DNA from: Pseudomonas sp. P7548
GTDB taxonomy: Bacteria; Pseudomonadota; Gammaproteobacteria; Pseudomonadales; Pseudomonadaceae
Length of the DNA: 55,652 bases
NCBI RefSeq assembly: GCF_013386585.1
Contig: NZ_JACARO010000061.1
Location: forward strand, 1,397 to 57,048
Reading direction: 5' to 3'
Made by a program: the position numbers and the translations under genes. Position 1 is the stretch's first letter. Each line of letters opens with the position of its first letter. The notes beneath the pieces were generated by a model, which did no database searches, was not told the DNA's origin, and saw only the letters and a program-made list of their open reading frames with translations. Positions 35,401-44,647 of this stretch are shown piece after piece.

Positions 35401-38400
35401 CAACTGAGCCTCGACCTGAACAACGGCCGCCTGGACAACAGCGGCGGCCTGATCAACGGCCCGCTGCTGGTGCTCAAGAACCTCGACGAGGTGGTCAACA
35501 GGGGCGGTGAAATCTCCAGCGCCCAGGCCTTTGCCCTGGCTGCTAAAAGCCTCGACAACAGCGCAGGCAAGTTGCTGAGCAACCAGGGCCTGACCCTGCG
35601 TATCGATCAGGCGCTTAACAACATCAAGGGGCTGGTGGCTGCCGCGTCTCTCGACAGCCGTAGCGCCAGCCTGGACAACAGCCAGGGCCTGATCAGCAGC
35701 CGGGGTGCGGTCGACCTCGGGGTGAGCGGGGCGTTTATCAACCAGGGCGGCACCCTGGTGGGCGACGGCGCGCTCCTGTTGACCGCCAATAGCCTGGATA
35801 ACAGCAACGGCGCCGTCTCCGGCAAGGCCGATGTCACGGCGAATATCGCCGCCCTGGACAACCGCAACGGCAAGCTGATCGCCAGCGGTGCGCTGGCCCT
35901 GAGCGGGGCCTCCGTGGATAACCGCCTGAACGGTCTGGTCGGGGCGACAAAAGCGCTGACACTCGATGTCGACGCGATCGACAACCGTGGCGGCGAACTC
36001 TCCAGCAGCGCCGATATCCGCCTGACTGGCAAACGCCTGGACAACAGCGACAGCGGCAAGCTGCTCGCCGATACCGCGCTGACCCTCGAAATGGCTCAGG
36101 TGCTCAACCGCAATCTGGGACTGCTCAAGGGCAAGACCGGTGTCACGCTGGATGGCCAGACCCTCGACAATACCGGCGGCCAGCTACTCAGTGGCCAAGA
36201 TGCACGCGTCACCCTCGGCGCTGACCTCGACAACAGCGCAGGCCTGATCAGCAGCGAAGGCCAACTGGATATCACCAGTGCCGGGCTAACCAACACTGCC
36301 GGCAGCCTGTCGAGTGCCGGGGCGCTCAAGGTCAAGGCTAACGGCGCCTTGGGTAACAGCGGCGGACGCCTGGTCAGTGACAGCGGTATCAAGCTGAGCA
36401 GTGAGCGCCTCGACAATTCCCAGCTGGGTGTTATCAGTGGTAAGGGGGCGGTCACGGTCAGTACCGGGGCCTATGACAATAACACCGGCAGCCTGAGCAG
36501 CGGCGACAGCCTGACCCTGACGGCAGGGCAGGTCAGCAACAAGAACGGCCGCATCGGCAGCGACAAGGCCTTGGTTGCCAGCGTCACCGGCCTCGACCAG
36601 CAGGACGGCAAGCTCTTCAGCAACACGGCACTGACCCTGGACCTGAACAACGGTCAACTGAATAACCAGAACGGCCTGATCAATGCGCCGTCACTGGTGC
36701 TCAACAACCTCAAGGGCGTAAACAACAGCGGCGGTGAGATCTCCAGTGCGCAGGCCTTCGCATTGGCCGCCGACAGCCTGGATAACAGCAACGGCAAACT
36801 GCTGAGTAACCAGGGCGTGACTCTGCAGATCAATCAGGCACTGAGCAACCTTAAAGGCCAGATCGCCGCCGCCGCGCTCGATCTCCGCGCCGCCAGCCTC
36901 GACAACAGCGGCGGCGTCGTGACCAGCCGTGGCGACCTCGCCCTGACCACCAGCGGCCAACTGAGCAACCGCAACCAGGGCCTGATCAACGCTGCCCAAA
37001 CCCTGAACGTCAGCAGCGCCGACCTCGACAACCAAGGCGGTAGCCTGCTGGGTGCCAGCGCCGTGACCCTCAACGCCATGGCCCTGAACAACAGCGCCAA
37101 GGGCCTGATCAACAGCCAGGGCGGCCTGACGATCAACGCCAACAACCTGGATTCCGGCAGTGGCGGCGAAGTCTCGGCCAAGGGCGATATCGACCTGACC
37201 CTCGGCGCGCTGGCCCAGAACGGCGGCCGCCTGCTCGGCGACCAGGCTATTCGCCTTGACCTGGCGGGCGGTGATCTCGACAACCGCAACGGCCTGCTCA
37301 ACGCCAAGGGCCCCCTGACCCTCAACCGTTTGCGCGACCTGAGCAATCAGGGCGGCGAAATTTCCAGCAGCCAGAGCTTCAACCTCACCGCACGCACGCT
37401 GGACAATAGCGGCGGCAAGCTGATCAGCAACAACCAGTTGGGCGTGACCGGCAACAACCTGATCAACCAGGGCGGCCTGGTTTCCGGTTGGCAAGGGCTG
37501 GCCGTCAACGGCGCGAGCCTGGACAACCGCAATAGCGGCACCTTGTCCAGTCGCAGCGGTAACCTGGATGTCAACCTCAGTGGCGCATTGCTCAACAGCA
37601 ACGCCGGTGCGCTGGTCAGCCAGCAGGCCCTGACCGTCAACGCGGCCAGCCTGGACAACAGCGCCGGTATTCTTTCCAGTGGCGCGGCTCAGCGCCTGAC
37701 AGTCAGCGGTGTGTTGAACAACGCCCAGGGCGGCTCCATCGACAGCGCCGCCACCCTGACACTGCGCGCCATGGCCCTGAACAACACCGGCAGTATCAGC
37801 GCGCAACAGGCCCTGGATTTCACCGGCACCACCCTGGACAACCGCAACGGAACCCTGAGTGGTAAGGGCGCGGTCAGCCTCGATCTGCTCGGCGCTCTGA
37901 CCAACAGCGACGGCAAGCTCGCCAGCGGCGGACCGCTGGTCATCAGCCGCAGCAGCCAAGTCGACAACCAGGGCGGCCAACTGGTCAGCCAAGGCTTACT
38001 GAGCCTGCTCACTGGCAGCCTGGATAACCGCAATCGCGGTACCGTCGCGGCCAATGACAACCTGGTAATCGGCAGCACCGGCGCCGTACAGAACAACAGT
38101 GACGGTCTGATCTACAGCCAGAACGGAGACGTACGCCTCAATGCCGCGAGCCTTGCCAACGGCAAGGGATCCCTGCAGGCACACGGTGCACTGAACCTGA
38201 CGGTCAGCGGTGATATCGACAACCAGAGCGGCAGGCTGATCTCCCAGAATGGCGACCTGAGTGTCGGCGCGGCCAACCTCGACAACCGTGGCGGTACCCT
38301 GGCCAGCATCCAGGGCGCCATCGACGGCCGTATCGTCGGCGTGCTGAAAAACGGCTATGACCTGAACAACAATCGCCAGGGCGGTATCCTCCAGGCCCAG

Positions 38401-41400
38401 CGCCTTACCCTCAGCGCCCTGGGCGGGACCGACAACTACGGCGGACGGATCGCGGCGCAAAGCGGCGATGCCCTGATCACCACCGGCGACTTCGACAACC
38501 GCAATGGCGGCCTGTACGCCAAGGGCCTGGTACAGGTCCGCGGCAACAACTTCGACAACAGCGGCGATAACGACGGGCAGATCGCCGGCCAGCGAATCGA
38601 CCTCAGCCTCAACGGCGCGCTGAACAACCGCCTGGGCGTGATTGAAAGCGACAGCAGTTTGAGCGTGCGCGCGGCCAGCCTCGATAACCAGACCGGACAG
38701 ATCCGTGCACTGGGCGCCAGCGGCAAGACCGACTTCCAGATCGGCGGCCTGTTCGACAACCGCAACGGCAAGCTGGAAACCGCCAACAGCGACCTGACCC
38801 TCAATGCCGCCAGCTTCCAGAACCTCGGCGGCAGCCTGCTGCACGTGGGCAACGGCACCTTTGATATCAGCACCGCCAATATCACCAACGCCGGCGGCAG
38901 CCTGGTCACCCGTGGTGGCCTGACGCTCACGGCGGACAGCTGGACCAACAGCAGCGTGATCCAGGCCGGACGCCTGACGGTGAACGTCAACACCCTTAAC
39001 CAGACGGCGGGCGGGCAATTGCTGGCCTCCGAGAGCCTGACCGGCAACGGCGGCAACTGGAACAACGATGGGTTGATTGCCAGTGACGGCACGGCCAACC
39101 TGACCCTTGGCGGCACCTACGGCGGCAGCGGGCGCTACAGCAGCGTCGGCACCCTGGGACTGAGCGCGGCTCAGGTGAACCTGGACGTTGCCACGAGCAT
39201 TGCCGGCGGCGCAGATACCACGATCAATGCCGGTGGCTTGAGCAACGCCGGGCGCCTGACGTCCAACGGCTCGATGACCGTCACCGCCAATGGCATCGGC
39301 AACACGGGCACGCTGGGCGCGGCCCAGGACCTGACGCTGAAGACGCCCACCCTGGTGAACGACCACGGCCTGATCTTCAGTGGCCGCAACATGGGCTTGC
39401 TGGTCAATGACTTCACCAACAACAACGGCAATGTCTACAGCATCGGCAACCTGAACATCTCGGGCCTCAATGGCGGTCGCGCCAACAGCGTGACCAACCT
39501 GGCGTCCTCGATCAACGTTGATGGGGATTTCTCGCTGTCGGCCAACAGTTTCAACAACAAGACCGAAGGGGTTATTGGCATAGAGCGGCTGGTGTCGGGC
39601 GACATCACGTTTAACGGCAGTACGTTTTATATCGCTGAAAACTACACCTCGGAGTCGACCATCAGCGGCACGCGAGCGAGCGTGGCGGTGGCCGGAAACA
39701 TTGAGGGTGATGTCGGCCGTTTTTCCAACACCGCCTCGACGATTTCCGCCGGCAAGAATATTCGCCTGAACGTGGACACCTTCGAGAACCTGGGCTTGGA
39801 GGCCGGCAACTTCACCCGTAACCGGGTCTATACCGGCGTGCGCAATGTCTTCAATAACAAAACCATGTCGAGCGACGCGCTGGAAGCTTACGCGCGACGA
39901 TATTCCCAGTACGTCTACCGATACACCAAGACCGTGCATGAACCCGATAAAGGCGGGACTCACACCGAGCTCAACGATTACGGCAAGCAAAAAACCAATA
40001 CCTTGAACGCCAATTTCGGCCAGGGACCGGATGTGGCCGTTCCTGCTGGCATCCTGGCGGGCAACCTCAACAGTGACAACAAGGTGTTTACCGCAGGGGG
40101 TGGCAGTGTTGCTTCGGTGGTCCAGGCCGGCCAGGCGATACAGATCAACGCCAAGAACACCATCGACAACAGCAACCTGCATGCCAATACCCAGTTCTCC
40201 GGGACGACGAAAAGCGGGGCCGGTACCCAGGTCGGCAACGTGGCCAAGCCGACGGTCGTCTACTTGAACCCACAGTTGCCGCCGAACCTGGCCCAGCAGC
40301 GGGTGGATCCGCTGGCGTCCCAAGGTTTCAGCCTGCCCAGCGGGCAAAACGGTCTGTTCCGCCTGAGCGGGCAGGGTGGTTCTGCGACCCAGGCCAGCCA
40401 AGCCAGCACCGGGTCACAGACCTGGAGCATGGGCAGCGCGGCAGTCAGCAATGCCCAGCGGCAACAGGGCGCGGATGACGTGCAGGCGCGCAACCTGCAG
40501 TTCAGCGATGCGGCGCGGATCGCCGCGAGCACGCTTCAACTCGAACAAACGACCCGCCAGGCCACGGGCGGCGGTGTGTCCGGCAGCGTGATCAATGTCA
40601 ATACTCCGGGTGATTCCGGCAGTGTCCAGTTACCGGGTCAGGTGGGCGGGATTTCGCCGGTAGGCAGCCAGGTCATCACTCGCGTGCAGGGCCTGCCGGA
40701 CACCTCGGGCAGGTCCAATCCGCAGAAGTACCTGATCGAAACCAACCCGGTACTCACCGACCTCAAGCAGTTCATGAGTTCGGACTACCTGCTGGCGAAT
40801 CTCGGCTACAACCCTGATCAAAGCGCCAAACGCCTGGGCGACGGTTTCTATGAGCAGAAGCTGATCCAGCAGGCGGTGGTCGAGCGTACCGGTCAACGTT
40901 TCATCGATGGCCAGACCTCTGACGAAGCGCTTTACAAGTACCTGATGGACAACGCCATCAAGAGCAAGCAACAGCTCGACCTGTCGGTGGGGGTCAGCCT
41001 GACGTCCCAGCAGGTCGCGGCGCTGACCCACGATATCGTCTGGCTTGAAGAGCATGAGGTCAATGGCGAGAAGGTCCTGGTGCCGGTGCTTTACCTGGCC
41101 CAGGCCACCAATCGCCTGGCGCCGAACGGGGCGCTGATTCAGGGCGCGGATGTCACGCTGATTGCCGGCAAGGACCTGAATAACGCCGGTACGTTGCGGG
41201 CGAGCAACAACCTTTCTGCCACTGCGTTTAACAATCTGGTCAACAGCGGTTTGATCGAGGCTGGTAACCGCCTGGATCTGCTGGCAGGTAACGACATTGT
41301 CAATAAGGCGGGCGGTGTCATCGCGGGGCGTGACATCACCATGACCGCCGTCGCCGGCGATGTGATCAACCAACGCACGGTGGCGGGCAATGACGTCAAT

Positions 41401-44184
41401 TACAAAGGGTACAGCGGGCACAACGAGTATGCCGACAGCGGCGCTCGGATAGAGGCGGCGAACGACCTGACCATCAACGCCGCGCGGGATTTCGTCAGCA
41501 CCGGCAGTACGTTGCAAAGTGGCGGTGACACTAAGATTACCGCGGGCCGGGATGCCATTATTGGCGCTGCTGAGCAGCACAACAGCGTGGTGGCTGGCGC
41601 CAAGAGCAACAGCGTTACCCAGTACGGCTCGGAGGTAACGGTGGGGCGTGACCTCTCTGTCCTGGCGGGGCGTGATCTGGCGGTGGTTGCCAGCCAAATA
41701 GAGGCAAACCGCAACATCGATTTTGACGCAGGCGCAAACCTGACGGTGACTTCGGCTGCCGACGAAAGCCATTCGTATTCCAAGTCGAAGAAGGTCACGG
41801 CGCAGGAAGACCACGTCAAACAAGTTTCCAGTGTCATCAGCGCCGGGCAAGACGTTACGTTCAATGCCGGCAAAGATATGGAGCTGATCTCGAGTCGCAT
41901 CAATGCCGGCAACGAGGCGTACCTGGTAGCGGCTGGAAAACTGGACGTACTGGCGGCCCAGGACACCGATTACTCGCTGTATGACAAAAAGGACAAGGGC
42001 AGTTGGGGGCGCAAGCAGACCAAGCGCGATGAGGTGACCACAACCGTCAACGTGGGCACCCAGATCACCACGGGGAGTGATCTGACGCTGATCAGCGGTG
42101 GTGACCAGCGTTATCAGGTGGCCAAGCTTACCAGTGGCAAAGATTTGATCATCGACAGTGGCGGTTCGATCACCTTTGAGGCGGTGAAAGACCTGCACCA
42201 GGAGAGTCACGAGAAGTCCAAGAACAGCATGGCCTGGACCTCAATGTCGGGTAAGGGGCACACCGACGAGACGGTACGTCAGACGCAAATGACGGCTCAG
42301 GGAGAGTTGGTGATCAATGCCGTTGACGGCTTGAACATCGATATCAAACAGATCAACCAACAGACCGTCCACCAAGCTATCAACGCGATGGTTGCTGCCG
42401 ACCCGCAGTTGGCGTGGCTGGCAGAGGCGGAGAAACGCGGTGATGTGGACTGGCGCCGCGTCGAAGAAATTCACACCCACTTCAAGTATTCCCATTCGGG
42501 GCTTGGCCCCGCCGCTCAGGTGGTGCTGGCGATCGCGCTGGCGGTAGTCACCGGCGGTGCGGGCCTGGGTGCCGGCATGGTAGGGGCAAGCGCCGGTACG
42601 TTTGCCGGTGGGTTTGCCGATGCCGTGCTGGCGGCGGTCATGAATAAAGCCGTCAACAGTGTGATCAGTAACAAAGGCAACCTCGGCGGCACGCTCAAAG
42701 ACATCACCAGCAAAGACGCAATGAAAGGCTATGTCGTCTCGGGCTTCATGGGCGGCATTGGTGGGGCAATGGGGTATGACCCGACCACCTTGGGTTTTGA
42801 CTGGAACAGCGTGGGCCAGGTCGTTCTCAAGACCGGCGCCGAAACGGTCGTGCAGACCGCAATCAACGGCGGCAGTCTGGGCGATAACTTTGCCAACAAC
42901 CTTTTGGGCTCGGTGATCAGTATTGCCGGCGCCGTGGCCGCCAAACAGATCGGTAACACCAATCTGGTTGACGGTAGCCCCACCAAGATTGCTGCCCATG
43001 CGTTGCTGGGTGGCTTGAAGTCGATGGCCATGGGGGGCGACTTCCAGACAGGTGCCTTGGCAGGCGGCGCCAACGAAGCACTGGTGCAATACCTTGCGGA
43101 GTTGGCATTGCCAGCGAACTACAAGCCGAATCAACCTGGCGATCAACAGGCTCAACTCAACTTGATGGCGATGTCTCAGCTGCTGGGGGTTCTGGCGGCT
43201 GTAGTGACGGGCGGCGATCCGGAAATCGCAGCTAACATCGCGGCCAACGCCACTCAGTACAACTATCTGAGCCATTCGGATCTGGAGCGGGCATCCAAGG
43301 AGCTTTTAGGGTGCGGTGACGACACAGCATGTGCGTTAGATGGTTACACGAAATACCACGACCTGAGCGCGAAGCAGACGGCTGACGCCTTTGTCGCCTG
43401 CGCAGATGACATAAACGCCTGCGCACGTATCTCGAAACTCGTGAGCGAAGCGGAGGTGGACTCGGCCAAATTCAAGGACATGGCTGCCAGTGCTCCTCCT
43501 GCCGTTGCGAACATGCTTAATAGGCTGATTGCCGAAAATTACGGTTTTCAGAATGACTTGGCAGGCGTTACATCCGGCACCGTTACCGAGCTTTTGGCCT
43601 CCAAGCTTGGTATGTCTCCGGAGCGTGCTGCAGCGCTTGTCGTTGCAGTCAGATTGGCTGTTGCGGCGTTTAATACGGCAAAAAGTAGTGGCAGCGCAAA
43701 AGGCTTGGATGGTCCAAACGGCACCGGTGGTACTACAGTTGACAGGGGTGGGCCCGCTGTTCCGCCGGCCTCAAAACCGGGTTCCCCTGCGTCGCAAGCC
43801 GATGGTGACTTTGGCTACTTAAACCAACCGGAACCAATTAAGCCAGCGGCCTTTTTTGATGCTCAAGCTTCAGCTAAGAGTTTCATTAATAATGGTAGGA
43901 TTAGCGCCGCAGATTTACAAAAATTGGTTCCGCCTGGCACGCCAGATCTATTCAAACCTTCAGCTACTATCACCGACGGTAGCAAGTTCCAGTACACGTT
44001 GAATGGCCAGCGGGTCGAGATAAAGTGGCATGCTCCAGATGCGAACGCTGCCATAAATCATGTAGGTTCGAACTCGGGTGCTGGATGGACCGCGCAAATA
44101 AAAATAGGAAATAAACTGCTGGGCCAAGACGGCGTGCTTTACCGGAAGCCTTCGAATACAACCCATATACCTGTGGATTTCTAA
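32452..44184 (+). CDS. TpsA exoprotein, filamentous haemagglutinin / CdiA-like toxin
   Basis: The protein has 3910 residues. Regions in order: extended signal peptide (residues 1-49, FWQPLLAQA); TPS secretion domain (about 50-310, with NQFKDYNVGANGLILNN and NPYGITCNGCGFINT); a very long haemagglutinin repeat rod (about 350-2310) built of LDN-type units; an aromatic region that may bind a receptor (about 2380-2600); a Pro/Gln-rich stretch near 2607; a second repeat region with GGD/AGRD units (about 2900-3300); a hydrophobic Ala/Gly-rich DUF637-type pretoxin part (about 3350-3540); then NATQYNYLSHSD near 3601 in place of the classic VENN; and a 65-residue C-terminal domain (FQYTLNGQRVEIKWHAPD to HIPVDF) resembling polymorphic toxin type 30. 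Probably delivers the toxin into neighbouring cells on contact. GC falls towards the 3' end, consistent with exchange of the toxin tip. Confidence 0.93.
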   Translation: MDVRQFAFLARQPSAAVKNRTTFLGMPKRGLALVLANAMFWQPLLAQADGIAVSGPGTTLGQAGNGVPIVNIAAPNASGLSHNQFKDYNVGANGLILNNATNRTESTQLGGIILGNSNLSGRAASTILNEVNGGSPSQLRGYTEVAGQSAHVIVANPYGITCNGCGFINTPQATLTTGKAVIENGQVGRYQVDQGNVSIEGAGLNANNIDRFEIITRSAKLNAEIQAKNLTIIAGANDVDAKTLKTTARAADPATAPQLAIDSSALGGMYAGAIKLVSSEAGVGVKLDGKMLASGGDMQLDANGHLSLVETSASGAVNIKAASLEAKGPVYAGTTLDIKTQGDLTSQNNLVAKDRITLASGGQLTNNGIIEAGVNLDNTRNTEGDVSIHAQSLGNLGKTILASRDLDITTTQSLNNKGGTLSGQRQTTVTAGTLDNSNKGRVLSADGLTLTADKAVNDQGGLIASNGDLVANVGELSNRGGEISSLADVTLSVASLDNTSGLIAAEKGFGLTASGAINNRDGTLSSSTQVTLKGLSLDNTRGQITGDLGLSIDLSGALDNHAGTLGSGKGLTLTAASLDNRAAGTVLAAGGTLSATLQGVFDNREQGKLRATDSIELGTGSLDNRGGSLAGKGHLTLRGGSADNRGGLIQADKDLTLRVDQLDNRDKGNLVAKAAIGFEGVRLDNSGGLLSSVGPVNLKAKEVVNTLGRIASQADLEARIDSLSQQGGALVAQGSLLLTGKNLDNRNGGTLASTQGLTVQVEQIDNRAGELSSTHGSVNVSGQRLDNSDGGKLLAETDLGVAVAHVINQTQGRLFAKGSVNLNGTQLDNSGGTLAALKGLDIRLDGALLNNSGFLSSEGAVGLKVGSLDNTAGKLGSAADLSIDSRGAVLNQRGSILTDQGLVLASTSLDNSHAGLISGQGATRVTTGTLDNSQSGRLTSDDRLDLTATQVSNGASGRIASAKDLTVSLTGLDQQGGELFSKTQLSLDLNNGRLDNSGGLINGPLLVLKNLDEVVNRGGEISSAQAFALAAKSLDNSAGKLLSNQGLTLRIDQALNNIKGLVAAASLDSRSASLDNSQGLISSRGAVDLGVSGAFINQGGTLVGDGALLLTANSLDNSNGAVSGKADVTANIAALDNRNGKLIASGALALSGASVDNRLNGLVGATKALTLDVDAIDNRGGELSSSADIRLTGKRLDNSDSGKLLADTALTLEMAQVLNRNLGLLKGKTGVTLDGQTLDNTGGQLLSGQDARVTLGADLDNSAGLISSEGQLDITSAGLTNTAGSLSSAGALKVKANGALGNSGGRLVSDSGIKLSSERLDNSQLGVISGKGAVTVSTGAYDNNTGSLSSGDSLTLTAGQVSNKNGRIGSDKALVASVTGLDQQDGKLFSNTALTLDLNNGQLNNQNGLINAPSLVLNNLKGVNNSGGEISSAQAFALAADSLDNSNGKLLSNQGVTLQINQALSNLKGQIAAAALDLRAASLDNSGGVVTSRGDLALTTSGQLSNRNQGLINAAQTLNVSSADLDNQGGSLLGASAVTLNAMALNNSAKGLINSQGGLTINANNLDSGSGGEVSAKGDIDLTLGALAQNGGRLLGDQAIRLDLAGGDLDNRNGLLNAKGPLTLNRLRDLSNQGGEISSSQSFNLTARTLDNSGGKLISNNQLGVTGNNLINQGGLVSGWQGLAVNGASLDNRNSGTLSSRSGNLDVNLSGALLNSNAGALVSQQALTVNAASLDNSAGILSSGAAQRLTVSGVLNNAQGGSIDSAATLTLRAMALNNTGSISAQQALDFTGTTLDNRNGTLSGKGAVSLDLLGALTNSDGKLASGGPLVISRSSQVDNQGGQLVSQGLLSLLTGSLDNRNRGTVAANDNLVIGSTGAVQNNSDGLIYSQNGDVRLNAASLANGKGSLQAHGALNLTVSGDIDNQSGRLISQNGDLSVGAANLDNRGGTLASIQGAIDGRIVGVLKNGYDLNNNRQGGILQAQRLTLSALGGTDNYGGRIAAQSGDALITTGDFDNRNGGLYAKGLVQVRGNNFDNSGDNDGQIAGQRIDLSLNGALNNRLGVIESDSSLSVRAASLDNQTGQIRALGASGKTDFQIGGLFDNRNGKLETANSDLTLNAASFQNLGGSLLHVGNGTFDISTANITNAGGSLVTRGGLTLTADSWTNSSVIQAGRLTVNVNTLNQTAGGQLLASESLTGNGGNWNNDGLIASDGTANLTLGGTYGGSGRYSSVGTLGLSAAQVNLDVATSIAGGADTTINAGGLSNAGRLTSNGSMTVTANGIGNTGTLGAAQDLTLKTPTLVNDHGLIFSGRNMGLLVNDFTNNNGNVYSIGNLNISGLNGGRANSVTNLASSINVDGDFSLSANSFNNKTEGVIGIERLVSGDITFNGSTFYIAENYTSESTISGTRASVAVAGNIEGDVGRFSNTASTISAGKNIRLNVDTFENLGLEAGNFTRNRVYTGVRNVFNNKTMSSDALEAYARRYSQYVYRYTKTVHEPDKGGTHTELNDYGKQKTNTLNANFGQGPDVAVPAGILAGNLNSDNKVFTAGGGSVASVVQAGQAIQINAKNTIDNSNLHANTQFSGTTKSGAGTQVGNVAKPTVVYLNPQLPPNLAQQRVDPLASQGFSLPSGQNGLFRLSGQGGSATQASQASTGSQTWSMGSAAVSNAQRQQGADDVQARNLQFSDAARIAASTLQLEQTTRQATGGGVSGSVINVNTPGDSGSVQLPGQVGGISPVGSQVITRVQGLPDTSGRSNPQKYLIETNPVLTDLKQFMSSDYLLANLGYNPDQSAKRLGDGFYEQKLIQQAVVERTGQRFIDGQTSDEALYKYLMDNAIKSKQQLDLSVGVSLTSQQVAALTHDIVWLEEHEVNGEKVLVPVLYLAQATNRLAPNGALIQGADVTLIAGKDLNNAGTLRASNNLSATAFNNLVNSGLIEAGNRLDLLAGNDIVNKAGGVIAGRDITMTAVAGDVINQRTVAGNDVNYKGYSGHNEYADSGARIEAANDLTINAARDFVSTGSTLQSGGDTKITAGRDAIIGAAEQHNSVVAGAKSNSVTQYGSEVTVGRDLSVLAGRDLAVVASQIEANRNIDFDAGANLTVTSAADESHSYSKSKKVTAQEDHVKQVSSVISAGQDVTFNAGKDMELISSRINAGNEAYLVAAGKLDVLAAQDTDYSLYDKKDKGSWGRKQTKRDEVTTTVNVGTQITTGSDLTLISGGDQRYQVAKLTSGKDLIIDSGGSITFEAVKDLHQESHEKSKNSMAWTSMSGKGHTDETVRQTQMTAQGELVINAVDGLNIDIKQINQQTVHQAINAMVAADPQLAWLAEAEKRGDVDWRRVEEIHTHFKYSHSGLGPAAQVVLAIALAVVTGGAGLGAGMVGASAGTFAGGFADAVLAAVMNKAVNSVISNKGNLGGTLKDITSKDAMKGYVVSGFMGGIGGAMGYDPTTLGFDWNSVGQVVLKTGAETVVQTAINGGSLGDNFANNLLGSVISIAGAVAAKQIGNTNLVDGSPTKIAAHALLGGLKSMAMGGDFQTGALAGGANEALVQYLAELALPANYKPNQPGDQQAQLNLMAMSQLLGVLAAVVTGGDPEIAANIAANATQYNYLSHSDLERASKELLGCGDDTACALDGYTKYHDLSAKQTADAFVACADDINACARISKLVSEAEVDSAKFKDMAASAPPAVANMLNRLIAENYGFQNDLAGVTSGTVTELLASKLGMSPERAAALVVAVRLAVAAFNTAKSSGSAKGLDGPNGTGGTTVDRGGPAVPPASKPGSPASQADGDFGYLNQPEPIKPAAFFDAQASAKSFINNGRISAADLQKLVPPGTPDLFKPSATITDGSKFQYTLNGQRVEIKWHAPDANAAINHVGSNSGAGWTAQIKIGNKLLGQDGVLYRKPSNTTHIPVDF
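35361..36772 (+). repeat. Long-period duplication (1227 bp) in the TpsA rod
   Basis: Blocks such as GLDQQGGELFS and GGEISSAQAFALAA at 35361 and 35503 recur at 36588 and 36730, both exactly 1227 bp (409 codons) later. So a stretch of the rod covering about twenty short units was copied as one piece. A more diverged third relative begins near 37207. Confidence 0.75.
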
Positions 44185-44186
44185 AC

Positions 44187-44597
44187 ATGAAAAATCTTGA
44201 ATATTACGCGGCGCTGCCAGATTTCATGACCAGGGAGGAGCTTGAAACGGCGTTTGCAGAGTTGTTGGATGAGTTCGAATCAAAAAAAAAGTACAGCGCG
44301 CAGCTTATAAAGTCATTGGTGCAACTGAGTGACAGGCAGTGGCATACCTATAGCGTGTTAGACAACAGCCTCAGACAGCGAATTGAACATTGCTTGTTGT
44401 CTTTATGGAATGGGCATGATCTGGAACAGGCTGAAGAAGTTATTAGTATAATGGCGAGCTTAGGGCTTGAGGCGATAAAAACTTTCCTGGCCTCACGCTT
44501 GCCTAAAGACGTGTCGCCGGAAGTTTTTAATGAGATTTCACTCGCGCTATCTGAGTTTGGTGACTCCGTATCAGACCCGTATATTGGTATGCGCTAA
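44187..44597 (+). CDS. Probable immunity protein for the TpsA C-terminal toxin
   Basis: A 136-residue acidic, all-helical cytoplasmic protein that begins 2 bp after the tpsA stop codon. It has no signal peptide and no domain I recognise. Its codon use is clearly more AT-rich than the tpsA rod (runs such as AAAAAAAAA at 44284-44292), like the end of tpsA. Small size, position right after a CdiA-type toxin, and shared low GC are the usual marks of a CdiI immunity gene, which protects the producer by binding the toxin. Function is inferred from context only. Confidence 0.7.
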   Translation: MKNLEYYAALPDFMTREELETAFAELLDEFESKKKYSAQLIKSLVQLSDRQWHTYSVLDNSLRQRIEHCLLSLWNGHDLEQAEEVISIMASLGLEAIKTFLASRLPKDVSPEVFNEISLALSEFGDSVSDPYIGMR

Positions 44598-44647
44598 ATA
44601 GCGGCGACACGGTTGCGAATAACTGGCTACTTTTCTAAGGAATATCA

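Noticed and set aside
33500..39400. Repeats suggestive of a CRISPR array
   Set aside because: Units are degenerate coding repeats in frame with tpsA, not identical repeats with unique spacers.
37996..40401. An 801-codon minus-strand frame, and similar frames, within tpsA
   Set aside because: Mirror of the LDN repeat coding; Ala/Val/Gln low-complexity without a ribosome site. tpsA in the + frame has signal, TPS domain and toxin tip.
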